A stretch of 41,573 bases of DNA from an uncultured Prevotellaceae bacterium (GTDB lineage: Bacteria > Bacteroidota > Bacteroidia > Bacteroidales > Bacteroidaceae), in assembly GCA_946186505.1 (NCBI GenBank), contig CAMHNI010000031.1, positions 1 to 41,573 on the forward strand, given 5' to 3'. Numbering within the stretch: the stretch's first letter is position 1; every line of letters starts with the position of its first letter. The notes under the pieces are model-generated. The model saw nothing but the letters and a program-made list of their open reading frames with translations. It searched no databases and was not told the origin of the DNA. Shown piece by piece: positions 9,125 through 17,086 of this stretch. Position numbers and translations under genes: made by a program.

Positions 9125-11020
9125 ATGAATAACATACAAAGCAATATAATAGGAATGACTCGTAAGTGGTTCTTTTGTATCTTGACATCCCTCTCTTTGG
9201 GAGGGCTTGGGTGGGCTTTGTCCTCCTGCTCCGACTTCATGGAGACCGACAGTGACCGGCAAATCTTTGACCCCGCCCTCGACCAGAAGACCGACTCCAT
9301 GTTCTATACCCTCGGCATACTCAAGGGCCTGCAGCAGCTTGCCGACCAGTATGTCATGCAAGGTGAGATGCGTGGCGACCTCACCGCCACCAACAGCTAC
9401 ACCGAGACAGACCTGCGGCGTCTGGCTGACTTCACTGCCGATGCCACCAACAAGTACGACTCGGCTTATCTGTACTATCACGTCATCAACAACTGCAACT
9501 ATTTTATCGCCCATCGCGACACCTCGTTGCGCACCGGTAGCCGTGTCGTTGCCATTCCCGAATATGCCGAGGCACTGGCCGTCCGTGCATGGACCTATCT
9601 GCAGCTTGCCAAGAACTATGGCTCCGTGCCCTTCTTCACCACGCCGCTGACCAGCATCGGTGAAGCCAATGCCCAGATGGAAACCCGCGATTTGCAAGGC
9701 ATCTGCAACGAGCTGGCACCCGAACTGGCCAAGTTCAGCGGCACTGCAGTGCCTACCTACGGCAATATCTCAGCCGGTGTGCTCAACAGCAGCGACTCTG
9801 AAAATCCACAGGAGAAGAACGTCGTTTCCAGACGTGCCATGATTCCTGTTGACATCATCCTCGGCGACCTCTACCTTGAGACCCACCAGTATGAACTGGC
9901 TGCCCGCAGCTACTTCAACTACCTCCGCGACAATAAGTGGAAACTGCAACAGGCATACATCTCTCCTACCAATACCTATGTGTACAAGGTTCTCGAGGAT
10001 AAAATCCCGACCGGCCTTTCAATAACCGTCAAGGGCGATTACTTCCAGTGGGAGAACATCTTCAGCATTACCAGCACCGACGATATCATCACCTACATCC
10101 CCTTGGCTGCCAACCGCCTGCGCGGTGTAGTCACCGAGCTGCCACGCTACTTCGGCTACGACTTCTACAGCACCACAGGTGGCTCTGCCACCTCCAACTC
10201 ACGATACCTCGTCGAACGGCAGATTGATGCTTCAGCAGGCTACAAGGCACTCAGCGACGCACAGGAGTACTACTACAACCCCGGAGGCACCACAGGCGGT
10301 TCCACCGTCATCAAGACTGCTGACCTGGGCGACTTGCGACGTCTCGTCACCATGCGCCAGGTATCACGCGACGACTCCGTATTCTCCGTCATGATCAAGT
10401 TCACCAGCGCCAACGTACCCATCTACCGCACCGCCACCGTCTATCTGCGACTGGCAGAGGCCCTCAACCGCATGGGATATCCCGATGCCGCCTTCGCCAT
10501 CCTCAAGGACGGTATCAACGACGACCTGCTTACTTACGTCATGAGAGGTGACAGCACCGATATCGATGCCGGACGCTACATCCGTCCTGAGACACAGACC
10601 ATGCTGCAGACCACCGTTCCCTTCCTCTCAGCCGAGAACCGTGCCAGCTTCGAAGACAACTGGAGCATACACAGCCGGGGTACGAACTACACCCAAGGTG
10701 CTTTCTCACCCTACCAGTACAACACCATCGTAGGACGCAAGCTTGCTGAAATTGCAGCCAACGGCTACCCTGTCAGCACCACCATGGCCGACACCATCAA
10801 CGCCGTCGAGGATATCATCTGTGACGAGATGGCACTTGAGCTGGCTTTCGAGGGCAACCGCTTCGGTGACCTCACCCGCATTGCCCGCCATAAGAACAAC
10901 TCCGGACTTTACGGCGCGAACTACGGTAGCCAGTGGCTGGCCCGCAAACTGGCTTACAAGGCTGCCGGACTGGAGCAGCGCCTGCTTGATGAGAAAAACT
11001 GGTATCTGCCAATGAAATAA
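9125..11020 (+). CDS. SusD/RagB-like outer-membrane lipoprotein
   Basis: A 631-residue SusD-family protein directly after the SusC-like gene, so probably its surface lid. It is a lipoprotein: the lipobox LSSC gives lipidated Cys35 if the start at 9125 is used, or Cys25 if the alternative ATG at 9155 is used, which would leave a more usual signal-peptide length. Family signs are LAVRAWTYLQLAKNYGSVP, the TPR-like YLRLAEALNRMGYPDAA and the late MALELAFEGNRFGDLTR. The hydrophobic core of the signal peptide is encoded by a GC-rich palindrome-like stretch that resembles dispersed repeats (see 9187-9218). The carbonic anhydrase-like gene starts 12 bp after its stop and may be co-transcribed. Confidence 0.94.
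   Translation: MNNIQSNIIGMTRKWFFCILTSLSLGGLGWALSSCSDFMETDSDRQIFDPALDQKTDSMFYTLGILKGLQQLADQYVMQGEMRGDLTATNSYTETDLRRLADFTADATNKYDSAYLYYHVINNCNYFIAHRDTSLRTGSRVVAIPEYAEALAVRAWTYLQLAKNYGSVPFFTTPLTSIGEANAQMETRDLQGICNELAPELAKFSGTAVPTYGNISAGVLNSSDSENPQEKNVVSRRAMIPVDIILGDLYLETHQYELAARSYFNYLRDNKWKLQQAYISPTNTYVYKVLEDKIPTGLSITVKGDYFQWENIFSITSTDDIITYIPLAANRLRGVVTELPRYFGYDFYSTTGGSATSNSRYLVERQIDASAGYKALSDAQEYYYNPGGTTGGSTVIKTADLGDLRRLVTMRQVSRDDSVFSVMIKFTSANVPIYRTATVYLRLAEALNRMGYPDAAFAILKDGINDDLLTYVMRGDSTDIDAGRYIRPETQTMLQTTVPFLSAENRASFEDNWSIHSRGTNYTQGAFSPYQYNTIVGRKLAEIAANGYPVSTTMADTINAVEDIICDEMALELAFEGNRFGDLTRIARHKNNSGLYGANYGSQWLARKLAYKAAGLEQRLLDEKNWYLPMK
9187..9218. repeat. GC-rich repeat-like stretch inside a signal peptide
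   Basis: The bases coding SLSLGGLGWA have the form CCCTCTCTTTGGGAGGG followed by CTTGGGTGGG, an inverted CCCTC/GAGGG arrangement with a G-rich tail. This resembles the layout of the GC-rich repeats seen in waaA (19635-19745), and its composition differs from the flanking codons. It supplies most of the hydrophobic core of the lipoprotein signal peptide. Confidence 0.5.
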
Positions 11021-11032
11021 CAAACCTGTAAT

Positions 11033-11539
11033 ATGGCTTTAATCAAACAATACCGCGGTCTCTGCCCGAAGTGGGGCAGAGACTGCTATTTCAGCGAGAA
11101 CGCCACGATTGTTGGCGATGTAACGATGGGCGATGAGTGCTCTGTATGGTTCAATGCCGTGGTGCGTGGCGACGTGGCTCCTATCACCATCGGCAACTGC
11201 ACCAACATCCAGGACGGCAGCTGCGTCCATGTCACCCACGAGACAGGACCGACACACATAGGCAACTATGTGACCATCGGCCACAATGTCACCGTCCACG
11301 CCTGTACCATTCACGACAATGCCCTTATCGGCATGGGCAGCACCCTGCTCGACGGTTGTGAGGTGGGCGAAGGCTCCATCGTTGCCGCCGGTGCCTTAGT
11401 GCTACAGAATACGAAGATTCCCGCTGGCGAGATATGGGGGGGCGTACCAGCCAAATACATCAAGCCCGTCCGTCCCGGTCAGACAGACAATGCCAAGCAC
11501 TACGTAGCATACTCCAAATACTATTTGAACGAGGAGTGA
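11033..11539 (+). CDS. Gamma-class carbonic anhydrase-like hexapeptide protein
   Basis: A 168-residue left-handed beta-helix protein of the gamma carbonic anhydrase (YrdA/PaaY-like) family. Hexapeptide repeats run through most of its length (ATIVGDVTMGDECSVW, then IGNYVTIGHNVTVHACTI). Candidate zinc ligands are in place: His66 or His69 in VHVTHE, and His84 and His89 in GHNVTVHAC. Arg45 and Asp47 in VVRGD match the conserved trimer salt-bridge residues. Such proteins form trimers with metal between subunits. Many bacterial members have weak or untested carbonic anhydrase activity, so the reaction is inferred from the family. It is cytoplasmic, has no signal peptide, and is separated from the SusD gene by 12 bp. 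No promoter is visible in that gap. Confidence 0.9.
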   Translation: MALIKQYRGLCPKWGRDCYFSENATIVGDVTMGDECSVWFNAVVRGDVAPITIGNCTNIQDGSCVHVTHETGPTHIGNYVTIGHNVTVHACTIHDNALIGMGSTLLDGCEVGEGSIVAAGALVLQNTKIPAGEIWGGVPAKYIKPVRPGQTDNAKHYVAYSKYYLNEE

Positions 11540-11841
11540 AGCGTGGCAACGACGCATTGAAATAAAACAAACATATTCAATCCTAACAGTTATTAAAAAA
11601 CTATTTCTCTTACCAATGCCAACATCGGTAAGAACGGCTTCGGTGTGTTCGCCTTCTACACCGTCGGCGATCAGCACAGACAATACTTATACCATTGACG
11701 ATCTTCAAGCAGACGTGACGTTGGATGCTCACTACAAAGGAATGCCGCTGAAAAATCTCTTAGACCATCAGTTCTTAATTGAATCAAAGTTGTCCCCATG
11801 ACTCATCAGCATTCTCCTCACCGTTAGTTGACGTCTCTCCA
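11540..11841. other. Intergenic stretch with possible gene relics
   Basis: About 300 bases lie between the plus-strand carbonic anhydrase gene and the minus-strand STAS gene. Two short reading stretches look protein-like but lack starts or are out of frame with each other: one reads NANIGKNGFGVFAFYTVGD (about 11615-11670) and ends at a stop, the other reads LQADVTLDAHYKGMPLKNLL (about 11700-11760). They may be fragments of a degraded gene. I do not recognise the family. No clear terminator hairpin is visible. Confidence 0.35.
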
Positions 11842-12144
11842 TTACTCAAATTCGAAGATGTTGATAAATCCCGTCAGCTTAAACACATTCTTGATGTCTT
11901 CATTAACCCCACGCAATGTCACCTTGCTTCCGCTGGCCTTTGCACCTTTTAGGATACCGAGCAGGATGCGCAGCCCGCTGGAGGCGATATACTCCAAACC
12001 GTAACAGTCGATGATGACATCCTTACCGTTAGAATTGTAGAGTGGTTTCAGAATTTCCTCAGCTTCAGAAGCAGCTAAGGTATCCATTTCTCCTTCCAAC
12101 GTGGCAACATACTTGCCGTCGATCTCTTCTAATTTTGCATTCAT
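11842..12144 (-). CDS. STAS-domain anti-sigma factor antagonist-like protein
   Basis: A 100-residue single STAS domain of the SpoIIAA/RsbV type. It has the usual beta-alpha order (YVATLEGEMDTLAASEAEEIL, then DVIIDCYGLEYIASSGLRIL), and the SSGLR motif contains the serine that is phosphorylated in classical members. In partner-switching systems the unphosphorylated form binds an HATPase-type kinase and so frees that kinase's other partner. The gene begins two bases after the stop codon of the SpoIIE-HATPase gene, so the two are almost certainly co-transcribed and act together. Bacteroidetes do not have a classical sigma-B regulon, so the output is unknown. Confidence 0.9.
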   Translation of the reverse strand: MNAKLEEIDGKYVATLEGEMDTLAASEAEEILKPLYNSNGKDVIIDCYGLEYIASSGLRILLGILKGAKASGSKVTLRGVNEDIKNVFKLTGFINIFEFE

Positions 12145-12146
12145 AA

Positions 12147-14342
12147 TCAGTTGAACTTTTTTGTGAGTGTTAATATGTTTTGTTTATTGATTCGTTCGTA
12201 GTTGACAGAGTCCATGATTTCGCGGACCAGCAGGATGCCCAGACCACCTATCTGGCGGTCCTCGGCTGACAGTGTCGTGTCGGGCTTTTCTTTCGCCGTG
12301 GGATCGAAGGCTACGCCTGAATCGATAATGACAGTCTTCAGTGTTTTACCATCAGACATTACACAAATCTCTATCTTACCCTCTTGTCCAACGGGATAGG
12401 CATAGTCAATCACATTCACCACGGCCTCCTCGACAGCCAATTGCAACTGACGGTCCAAAGGCTTCTCAATGCCCACGTTCTCCATGACAGACTTCATAAA
12501 TTCACTGAGCTTAGACACCTCTTTGACATTATTCCTGATGACAAGCGTTTCCGACAGTGTACATTCATACTTTTGGGGTGTATAGTGAATCGCCATCATG
12601 GTGAGGTCGTCACTCTGCTCAGCATCCTTCACAAAACTGTGAACGGCTACAGTCATCTTTTCCAACAACTCCTTTGGTGACAGGTTATTGTCTTGTCTGA
12701 GCACCTCTTTCACACGCTCCAGCCCAAACTGCTCGTGCTGACCGTTCTTGCGTCCATCCGGTAGCAAGCGACCAGAGGTCGATCGCATAGCCTCTGTCAG
12801 TCCGTCGGTATAGAGAAACAGCGTGCTGTCGGGCGCAATCTGCGTTTCCTGGCCAGCATACGTAAAGTCATCGAAAACGCCAACGGGCAGATTCGGTATT
12901 ACCTCAAGAGCGTTATCATTGATGAATGGTGCATCGTGACCGGCATCGCAATAGCGCAGACGTCCTGTTGGCAAATCGAGCACGCCGATGAACATGGTGA
13001 CAAACATATTGGAGTTGTTGCCCTGGCAGGCGGTCTCGTTAATAGTCTGCATGATACGCGCAGGGCGATCCTCGTGGGCCGTAGCCATCCGGAACAAGGA
13101 GTGTATGACTGCCATCACCAGTGCTGACGGCACCCCCTTTCCGCTCACGTCGCCGATGCAGAAGAACAACTTCTCGTCACGGATGAAGAAGTCGTAGAGG
13201 TCGCCGCCCACCGCACGGGCCGGTATCAGCATGCCATAGATGTCGATATCATCGCGTTCGGGATAGGGAGGAAAGATCTTGGGAAGCATCTCGTGTTGGA
13301 TGTTCGTCGCGATGCGCAGTTCACTGCCGATACGCTCCTGTTCTATTTTCACTTTCTGCAGTTTACGGTCGTTTCTGGCAAAACGGGTGATGATCAGCCC
13401 CAGCACCAACAGGGCCAACATCATCAGAATACCTATCATACGGCGCATCTTCACCAGCTTGGCATAGACTTCCTTGTCGTAGCATACAGCGGCTATCTGC
13501 CATTTGGGCTGTCCCTTGAAAAGGGTATAGAACACCAGTCCCTCGTCTCCGTCTGGATTTTTTATGGGGAGTACTTTCGTCCGTCCGCTGCTGCTGGGCA
13601 ACCGTTCCACCGTGCTGTCGTTAATCATTCGAATGATATGCTCCAACTCCAACTTTTTCTTCTCTCCTTCATCACGGGGACCTGCAATCAGCTGTCCTTT
13701 CTCCGTCAGCAGGAAATTGTAGGACGAGGGATAGATATGGCGGTAATTGAGCGTGTCGCCCAATTGTTCCGTTGACACATCCAAACCGAACATCGCCACT
13801 TGCTTCCCTTTTTCATCATGGATGGGCAGAATATAGGTCACCAGGTTCATGCCGATTAAGTTTTCCTGATATACATCCGTCCACATCGGGGTGTTGGTTG
13901 CATGTACCTTTTTGTAATAAGGGTTCTCGGTATAGTCGCGCCCCTCGGCTGCAATCTCAGCGTGCTTGATTTCTCCGTGGTCCCACCAGGCAAAGGGTTC
14001 GAACAGACGCCCTTTCTCTGGGAAGTAGTCCGGCACGTAGGCCACCCAGCAACCTGTCAGATGGGGATGGGATTTAAGCACCCAATCCATCACGTTATAT
14101 GACGAATCCGGATGGAGCAGATTGCGCTTCAGATCCCAGACATGTCCCATCAACGAGTTCTCCGACAGATCCAAGGCGTTCCTTATGACGACGGCTTTCG
14201 TCGTGATTTCCGACTCAGCACGTTTTTCCAACTCGTCGGCCAGCAGACTGCGTGTATAATAATACTGCACAGCCAAAATGCCCTGCAACAGGATAGCCGC
14301 AGCAATGATCGTTATCAGGCTGGTGTTGGTTTTTAGCTTCAT
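12147..14342 (-). CDS. Membrane sensor: Cache + SpoIIE phosphatase + HATPase fusion
   Basis: A 731-residue signalling protein. A membrane helix near residues 8-28 and a second near 302-322 enclose a periplasmic Cache-like sensor region (WVAYVPDYF, PMWTDVYQENLIGMNLVTY). The cytoplasmic side has a PP2C/SpoIIE phosphatase (about 340-590) with the metal motifs AVGGDLYDFF, GDVSGKGVPSALVM and FLYTDGLTEA, followed by an RsbW-like HATPase domain with N-box EEAVVNVIDYAYP near 637 and GGLGI near 697. It therefore combines phosphatase and kinase-type modules, and the STAS protein encoded just downstream is the likely substrate. A longer reading frame starts at 14429, but a promoter -7 box at 14361-14368 lies inside it and residue 30 (MKLKTNTS) begins directly before the first membrane helix, so 14342 is chosen. 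Confidence 0.92.
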   Translation of the reverse strand: MKLKTNTSLITIIAAAILLQGILAVQYYYTRSLLADELEKRAESEITTKAVVIRNALDLSENSLMGHVWDLKRNLLHPDSSYNVMDWVLKSHPHLTGCWVAYVPDYFPEKGRLFEPFAWWDHGEIKHAEIAAEGRDYTENPYYKKVHATNTPMWTDVYQENLIGMNLVTYILPIHDEKGKQVAMFGLDVSTEQLGDTLNYRHIYPSSYNFLLTEKGQLIAGPRDEGEKKKLELEHIIRMINDSTVERLPSSSGRTKVLPIKNPDGDEGLVFYTLFKGQPKWQIAAVCYDKEVYAKLVKMRRMIGILMMLALLVLGLIITRFARNDRKLQKVKIEQERIGSELRIATNIQHEMLPKIFPPYPERDDIDIYGMLIPARAVGGDLYDFFIRDEKLFFCIGDVSGKGVPSALVMAVIHSLFRMATAHEDRPARIMQTINETACQGNNSNMFVTMFIGVLDLPTGRLRYCDAGHDAPFINDNALEVIPNLPVGVFDDFTYAGQETQIAPDSTLFLYTDGLTEAMRSTSGRLLPDGRKNGQHEQFGLERVKEVLRQDNNLSPKELLEKMTVAVHSFVKDAEQSDDLTMMAIHYTPQKYECTLSETLVIRNNVKEVSKLSEFMKSVMENVGIEKPLDRQLQLAVEEAVVNVIDYAYPVGQEGKIEICVMSDGKTLKTVIIDSGVAFDPTAKEKPDTTLSAEDRQIGGLGILLVREIMDSVNYERINKQNILTLTKKFN

Positions 14343-14360
14343 AAGACACTTATTTGGCTG

Positions 14361-14368
14361 CAAAGATA
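14361..14368 (-). promoter_or_regulatory. Bacteroidetes -7 promoter box for the SpoIIE gene
   Basis: On the minus strand this reads TATCTTTG, a match to TAnnTTTG, with a partial -33 element (TTG) about 19 bases upstream. Transcription would begin around 14354, giving a leader of only about 12 bases before the ATG at 14342. Confidence 0.7.
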
Positions 14369-14456
14369 CAAAATATCTCCCATATCGCAATGACATGAGA
14401 GATGTTTTTGGGGAGAATTGCTTGACCATTGCGACATTGGCGGCATACTGTTTTTT

Positions 14457-15572
14457 CTACAATAAGGATTGTTTCAGCGTAGCAACAACGTACTCCGACT
14501 GGGTACCAATACGGAACTTGCCGCCCCAGATACCGAGGCCGGAGGAAACATAGTAACGGGTCAAGCCACGCTGATGGCTGCCCCATGAACATTCGTAAAG
14601 GTAATCGGTAATCCAGGAGATGGGCCATACTTGACCACGGTGGGTGTGGCCACTGAATTGGAAGTCGATACCAGCTTTCTCTGTACGGTCGAGGTTGTAA
14701 GGCTGATGGTCTATGAGAATTGAAAAAGCCTTCCCCTGCCCCCTCCCAAGGAGTGGGTGATTAGCTACCAATTCATTGAGAGGTTTGCGGCGCATGTTGG
14801 TGCGGTCGTCGCGGCCGATGATGGTGATGCAGGAGTCGATGACGGCGGACTCGTCGATCAGCAGGCGGATGCCGGCGTCGCGATAAAACTGTTGGGCTTC
14901 GGGGTGGCCGCTGTAGTACTCGTGATTGCCGAGACAGGCATAGACGGGAGCGTGAAGCCGGTGGAACTCCTCGGCCATGCGCTCCTCAAGGAGGGGGCGC
15001 ATACTGCCGTCGATAATGTCGCCGGCAATAAGGATGAAATCGGGCTGCTCGGCGTTGATCATATCTACCCACCGGGCCAGTTCTCTGCGCGTGTTATGAT
15101 AGCCCAAGTGCAGATCGCTGGCCATCACGATGCGATAGTCGTGCGGCAGCGGCTTGTCAGTGGTCAGCTCCAACGGAACGCGTACCTTATTCTTATAGTG
15201 CTGATTGCCATAGACAAACACGGCGGCGATGACGGCCGTCATCGCCAGCGCCGACCATCCGTTGGCGTAGAGCCATGAGCGCGGCACCACGTGAAGCAGG
15301 CGTCCCAAGTCGAGCACCAAGAACAGCATCACCACGTAGAGTAGCACGATGAGCGACGACGTGCCTATCGCGTAGCCCGTCTGAGCCAATGACAGCGGCA
15401 GGCTGTCAAACCGCCGGGCTACGCTGAAGAACAGTAGCGAGAAACAGCCGGCACCTAAAACGATTATCAACACGCGCCATACGGCGGCCAGGGGCAGCAA
15501 CACCCAGATGTGCCACGCTACGTAGGCCAGAGCCAGTACGGGTAGCACCATAAAGATAAACATCCAAATCAT
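14457..15572 (-). CDS. Membrane metallophosphoesterase (YkuE-like)
   Basis: A 371-residue protein with about four membrane helices in the first 120 residues, followed by a calcineurin-like phosphoesterase domain. The metal-binding motifs are all present: SDLHLG near 150, IAGDIID, LGNHEYY near 214 and FSGHTHRGQ near 307. Related proteins include YkuE-like enzymes with a catalytic domain at the membrane; the substrate here is unknown. The frame is open up to 15668, but a good promoter (15581-15611) lies inside that extension, so the start at 15572 (MIWMFIFM) or the ATG nine bases later is likelier. A G/C-rich insert (HPLLGRGQGK) between the DDRTN and LIDHQPY segments looks like a domesticated repeat. 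Confidence 0.9.
   Translation of the reverse strand: MIWMFIFMVLPVLALAYVAWHIWVLLPLAAVWRVLIIVLGAGCFSLLFFSVARRFDSLPLSLAQTGYAIGTSSLIVLLYVVMLFLVLDLGRLLHVVPRSWLYANGWSALAMTAVIAAVFVYGNQHYKNKVRVPLELTTDKPLPHDYRIVMASDLHLGYHNTRRELARWVDMINAEQPDFILIAGDIIDGSMRPLLEERMAEEFHRLHAPVYACLGNHEYYSGHPEAQQFYRDAGIRLLIDESAVIDSCITIIGRDDRTNMRRKPLNELVANHPLLGRGQGKAFSILIDHQPYNLDRTEKAGIDFQFSGHTHRGQVWPISWITDYLYECSWGSHQRGLTRYYVSSGLGIWGGKFRIGTQSEYVVATLKQSLL
14729..14759. repeat. GC-rich repeat-like insert in the phosphoesterase gene
   Basis: A pyrimidine-rich run (CCTTCCCCTGCCCCCTCCC) is followed by AAGGAGTGGG. On the minus strand it is read in frame as HPLLGRGQGK. It resembles in composition and layout the GC-rich repeats in waaA and gltX. 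The flanking protein segments read as a normal phosphoesterase without it. Confidence 0.45.
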
Positions 15573-15580
15573 ACGGGCAG

Positions 15581-15611
15581 CAAAATTAAGCAAAAACTCT
15601 GAAACGACAAA
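15581..15611 (-). promoter_or_regulatory. Promoter for the metallophosphoesterase gene
   Basis: On the minus strand TTTG (15608-15611) is separated by exactly 19 bases from TAATTTTG (15581-15588), a full match to the Bacteroidetes consensus TTTG-N19/20-TAnnTTTG. The -7 box ends 8 bases before the ATG at 15572, so the transcript would be leaderless or nearly so. Confidence 0.75.
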
Positions 15612-15707
15612 CAAAAACAGCATCCATACACAAAAGGGAGCGTCCTTTTTGTGTATATTATACAACAAAGTTCATCGTTTTAACATTCTTTTACCCCCCC
15701 ATACATT

Positions 15708-15750
15708 CCTTAGCCCAACTTTGACACATGGGGTCAAAGTTGGGCTAAGG
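15708..15750. repeat. Perfect 18-bp inverted repeat (hairpin)
   Basis: Arms 15708-15725 and 15733-15750 are perfect reverse complements around a 7-base loop (ACATGGG). The arm core is AGCCCAACTTTGAC. It sits between the divergent phosphoesterase and kinase genes, exactly where the missing kinase N-terminus would begin. No T-tract follows on either strand, so it is not a standard terminator. It could be a recombination scar, a repeat element or an operator. Confidence 0.85.
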
Positions 15751-16405
15751 GCTCCCGCTCGGCTCTGCCGCTTCGCCTCGCGAAGAACCCCTCCCCTTCT
15801 TTGCAAGCATAGCGTCCCAGAGGGCCGACATCTTTTTTCAGAAACACCCTGGCGTGATGCAGGCAGTGGGCATGGAGACGGTCACGTTGCCTGGTCGTGG
15901 CATCACGATGTGTATGGTGGCCGAGTGGATAGACGGCGTGACGCTGGCCGACTATCTGCAGACAGAGCCGTCGGTGCGACAATTGCGGCGCGTGGCCATG
16001 GAGCTGGCCGAGGCCGTGGCCTACGTTCATCAGCAGCAGGTGGTACACCGCGACCTGAAGCCCCGCAATGTGATGGTGACCAGCAATGGCGGCTATGTGA
16101 AGCTGATAGACTTCGGACTGGCCGATACCGACAGCCATGCCATCCTGAAACAGCCGGCGGGTACGCTGCGCTACATCGCTCCCGAACAGGCCCGCTTGGC
16201 GCAGGCCGACGTGCACAACGACATCTACTCCTTGGGCGTCATTATGCAAGAGATGAACGACCGGCAGGGGTCGGCGAAACCGCTAAAGCTGGTCGTCCCC
16301 AAGCGTATTGTCAACCGTTGTCTGGCGCCTTTCGACCACTGTTGGCAGGACATGGACGCACTCTTGGATGCACTGAGGCGCAGTGGCCAGCGCCAGTGCC
16401 ATTAG
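15749..16405 (+). pseudogene. Ser/Thr protein kinase lacking its N-lobe
   Basis: The frame is open from a stop at 15746 and becomes kinase-like around RADIFFQKHPGVMQAVGMET, which corresponds to the alpha-C region. The C-lobe is complete: catalytic loop HRDLKPRN, metal motif DFG, the APE motif as IAPEQ, and DIYSLGVI. The glycine loop and the ATP-anchoring lysine are absent, and the sequence upstream is a hairpin plus GC-rich filler rather than coding sequence. The first usable start is GTG at 15854 or ATG at 15857, giving about 183 residues, half a kinase domain. It should not bind ATP normally. The neighbouring gene at 16434 is also broken, so this is probably a 5'-deleted relic, though an expressed pseudokinase fragment cannot be excluded. 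Confidence 0.8.
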
Positions 16406-16433
16406 TATTGAATGATTTTAACACTCAACAGTT

Positions 16434-16982
16434 ATGTTTCCCCTTTGCCATGACATCGAACAGATGATGGGCCGTCCCATCCAGTCGCCCAAGGACTTCG
16501 ACCTGTTGCGCGACAGTATCTACAGTCGTCTGCGCGAGAACATCAGCTCCCACACGCTGAAGCACCTGTGAGGATACCTCGACAGCCCCAGCGAGCCGCG
16601 CCGGGGCACGCTCGACGTGCTCGCCCGCTTCCTCGGCTACAGCGACTATGCCGCCTATGAAGCTGCTGCCACCGCCGACGGCGGGCAGACCAGCAGTCCC
16701 GTCATCAGTCGCCACCTCAACGTCCAGCAGATGCTTGTCGAGAACGACGAGCTCATCCTCAGCTGGGCTCCCGACCGCCAGTGCCGTGTGCGCTATCTAG
16801 GCAGTCTGCAGTTTCAGGTTGTAGAGTCTGCCAACACCCGTCTGCAGCCCGGCGACTACTTCCAGTGCAACATCATCATCGAGGGTGAGCCCCTCTACCT
16901 CAGCAACCTGCTGCAGCCCGGTCATCTGGCCACCAACTACGTCTGCGGCAAGCGTGGCGGCATCCGCTTCGAGCGGCTTTAG
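16434..16982 (+). pseudogene. Unrecognised protein interrupted by an in-frame TGA
   Basis: The frame starts at ATG 16434 (MFPLCHDIEQMMGRP) and runs 182 codons to 16982 with one internal stop, TGA at 16569-16571. The bases around it read TLKHL-stop-GYLDSPSEPRRGTLDVLA. I know this type of segment from Bacteroidetes proteins as TLKRLWGYL, so the TGA most likely replaced a TGG tryptophan codon. The part after the stop remains free of further damage: a predicted helical segment (LDVLARFLGYSDYAAYEAAA), then a beta-rich C-terminus. This suggests a recent mutation or functional re-initiation at GTG 16617. Function is unknown. The gene follows the kinase relic by 28 bp and may have been its operon partner. 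Confidence 0.7.
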
Positions 16983-17063
16983 TTTTCTTTTGTAGCCAAA
17001 GACTTGAAAAATTCGGCTCACAATGAACAGACTTTCGGAATTATTCTTATCTTTGCAACGTCG
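16981..17063. repeat. Direct repeat copy 1 (carries promoter)
   Basis: About 80 bases that recur at 17741-17822. Over the 70 bases from 16991 I count 6 mismatches. The repeat contains an imperfect inverted word (AGCCAAA...TTCGGCT) and a TATCTTTG promoter box. It lies immediately upstream of the antitoxin-like gene. Confidence 0.85.
17048..17055 (+). promoter_or_regulatory. -7 promoter box for the antitoxin/PIN pair
   Basis: TATCTTTG matches TAnnTTTG and lies 31 bases before the antitoxin ATG. A clean -33 TTTG at the right spacing is not evident. The same box is present in the second repeat copy at 17808-17815. Confidence 0.6.
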
Positions 17064-17086
17064 CAATATAATAAATACAGTAAGTT

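Noticed and set aside
14343..14429. Upstream extension of the SpoIIE-type gene to 14429
   Set aside because: A consensus -7 promoter box lies inside it and the shorter start falls directly before the first membrane helix.
15649..16467. A 272-residue plus-strand frame over the kinase relic
   Set aside because: It is in a different frame from the kinase motifs and has arginine/glycine-rich, shadow-like composition.
16569..16571. TGA as a recoded tryptophan or selenocysteine codon
   Set aside because: The other genes use TGG for tryptophan and TGA as a normal stop (for example the BspA-like gene), and there is no selenocysteine-type context. A point mutation is simpler.
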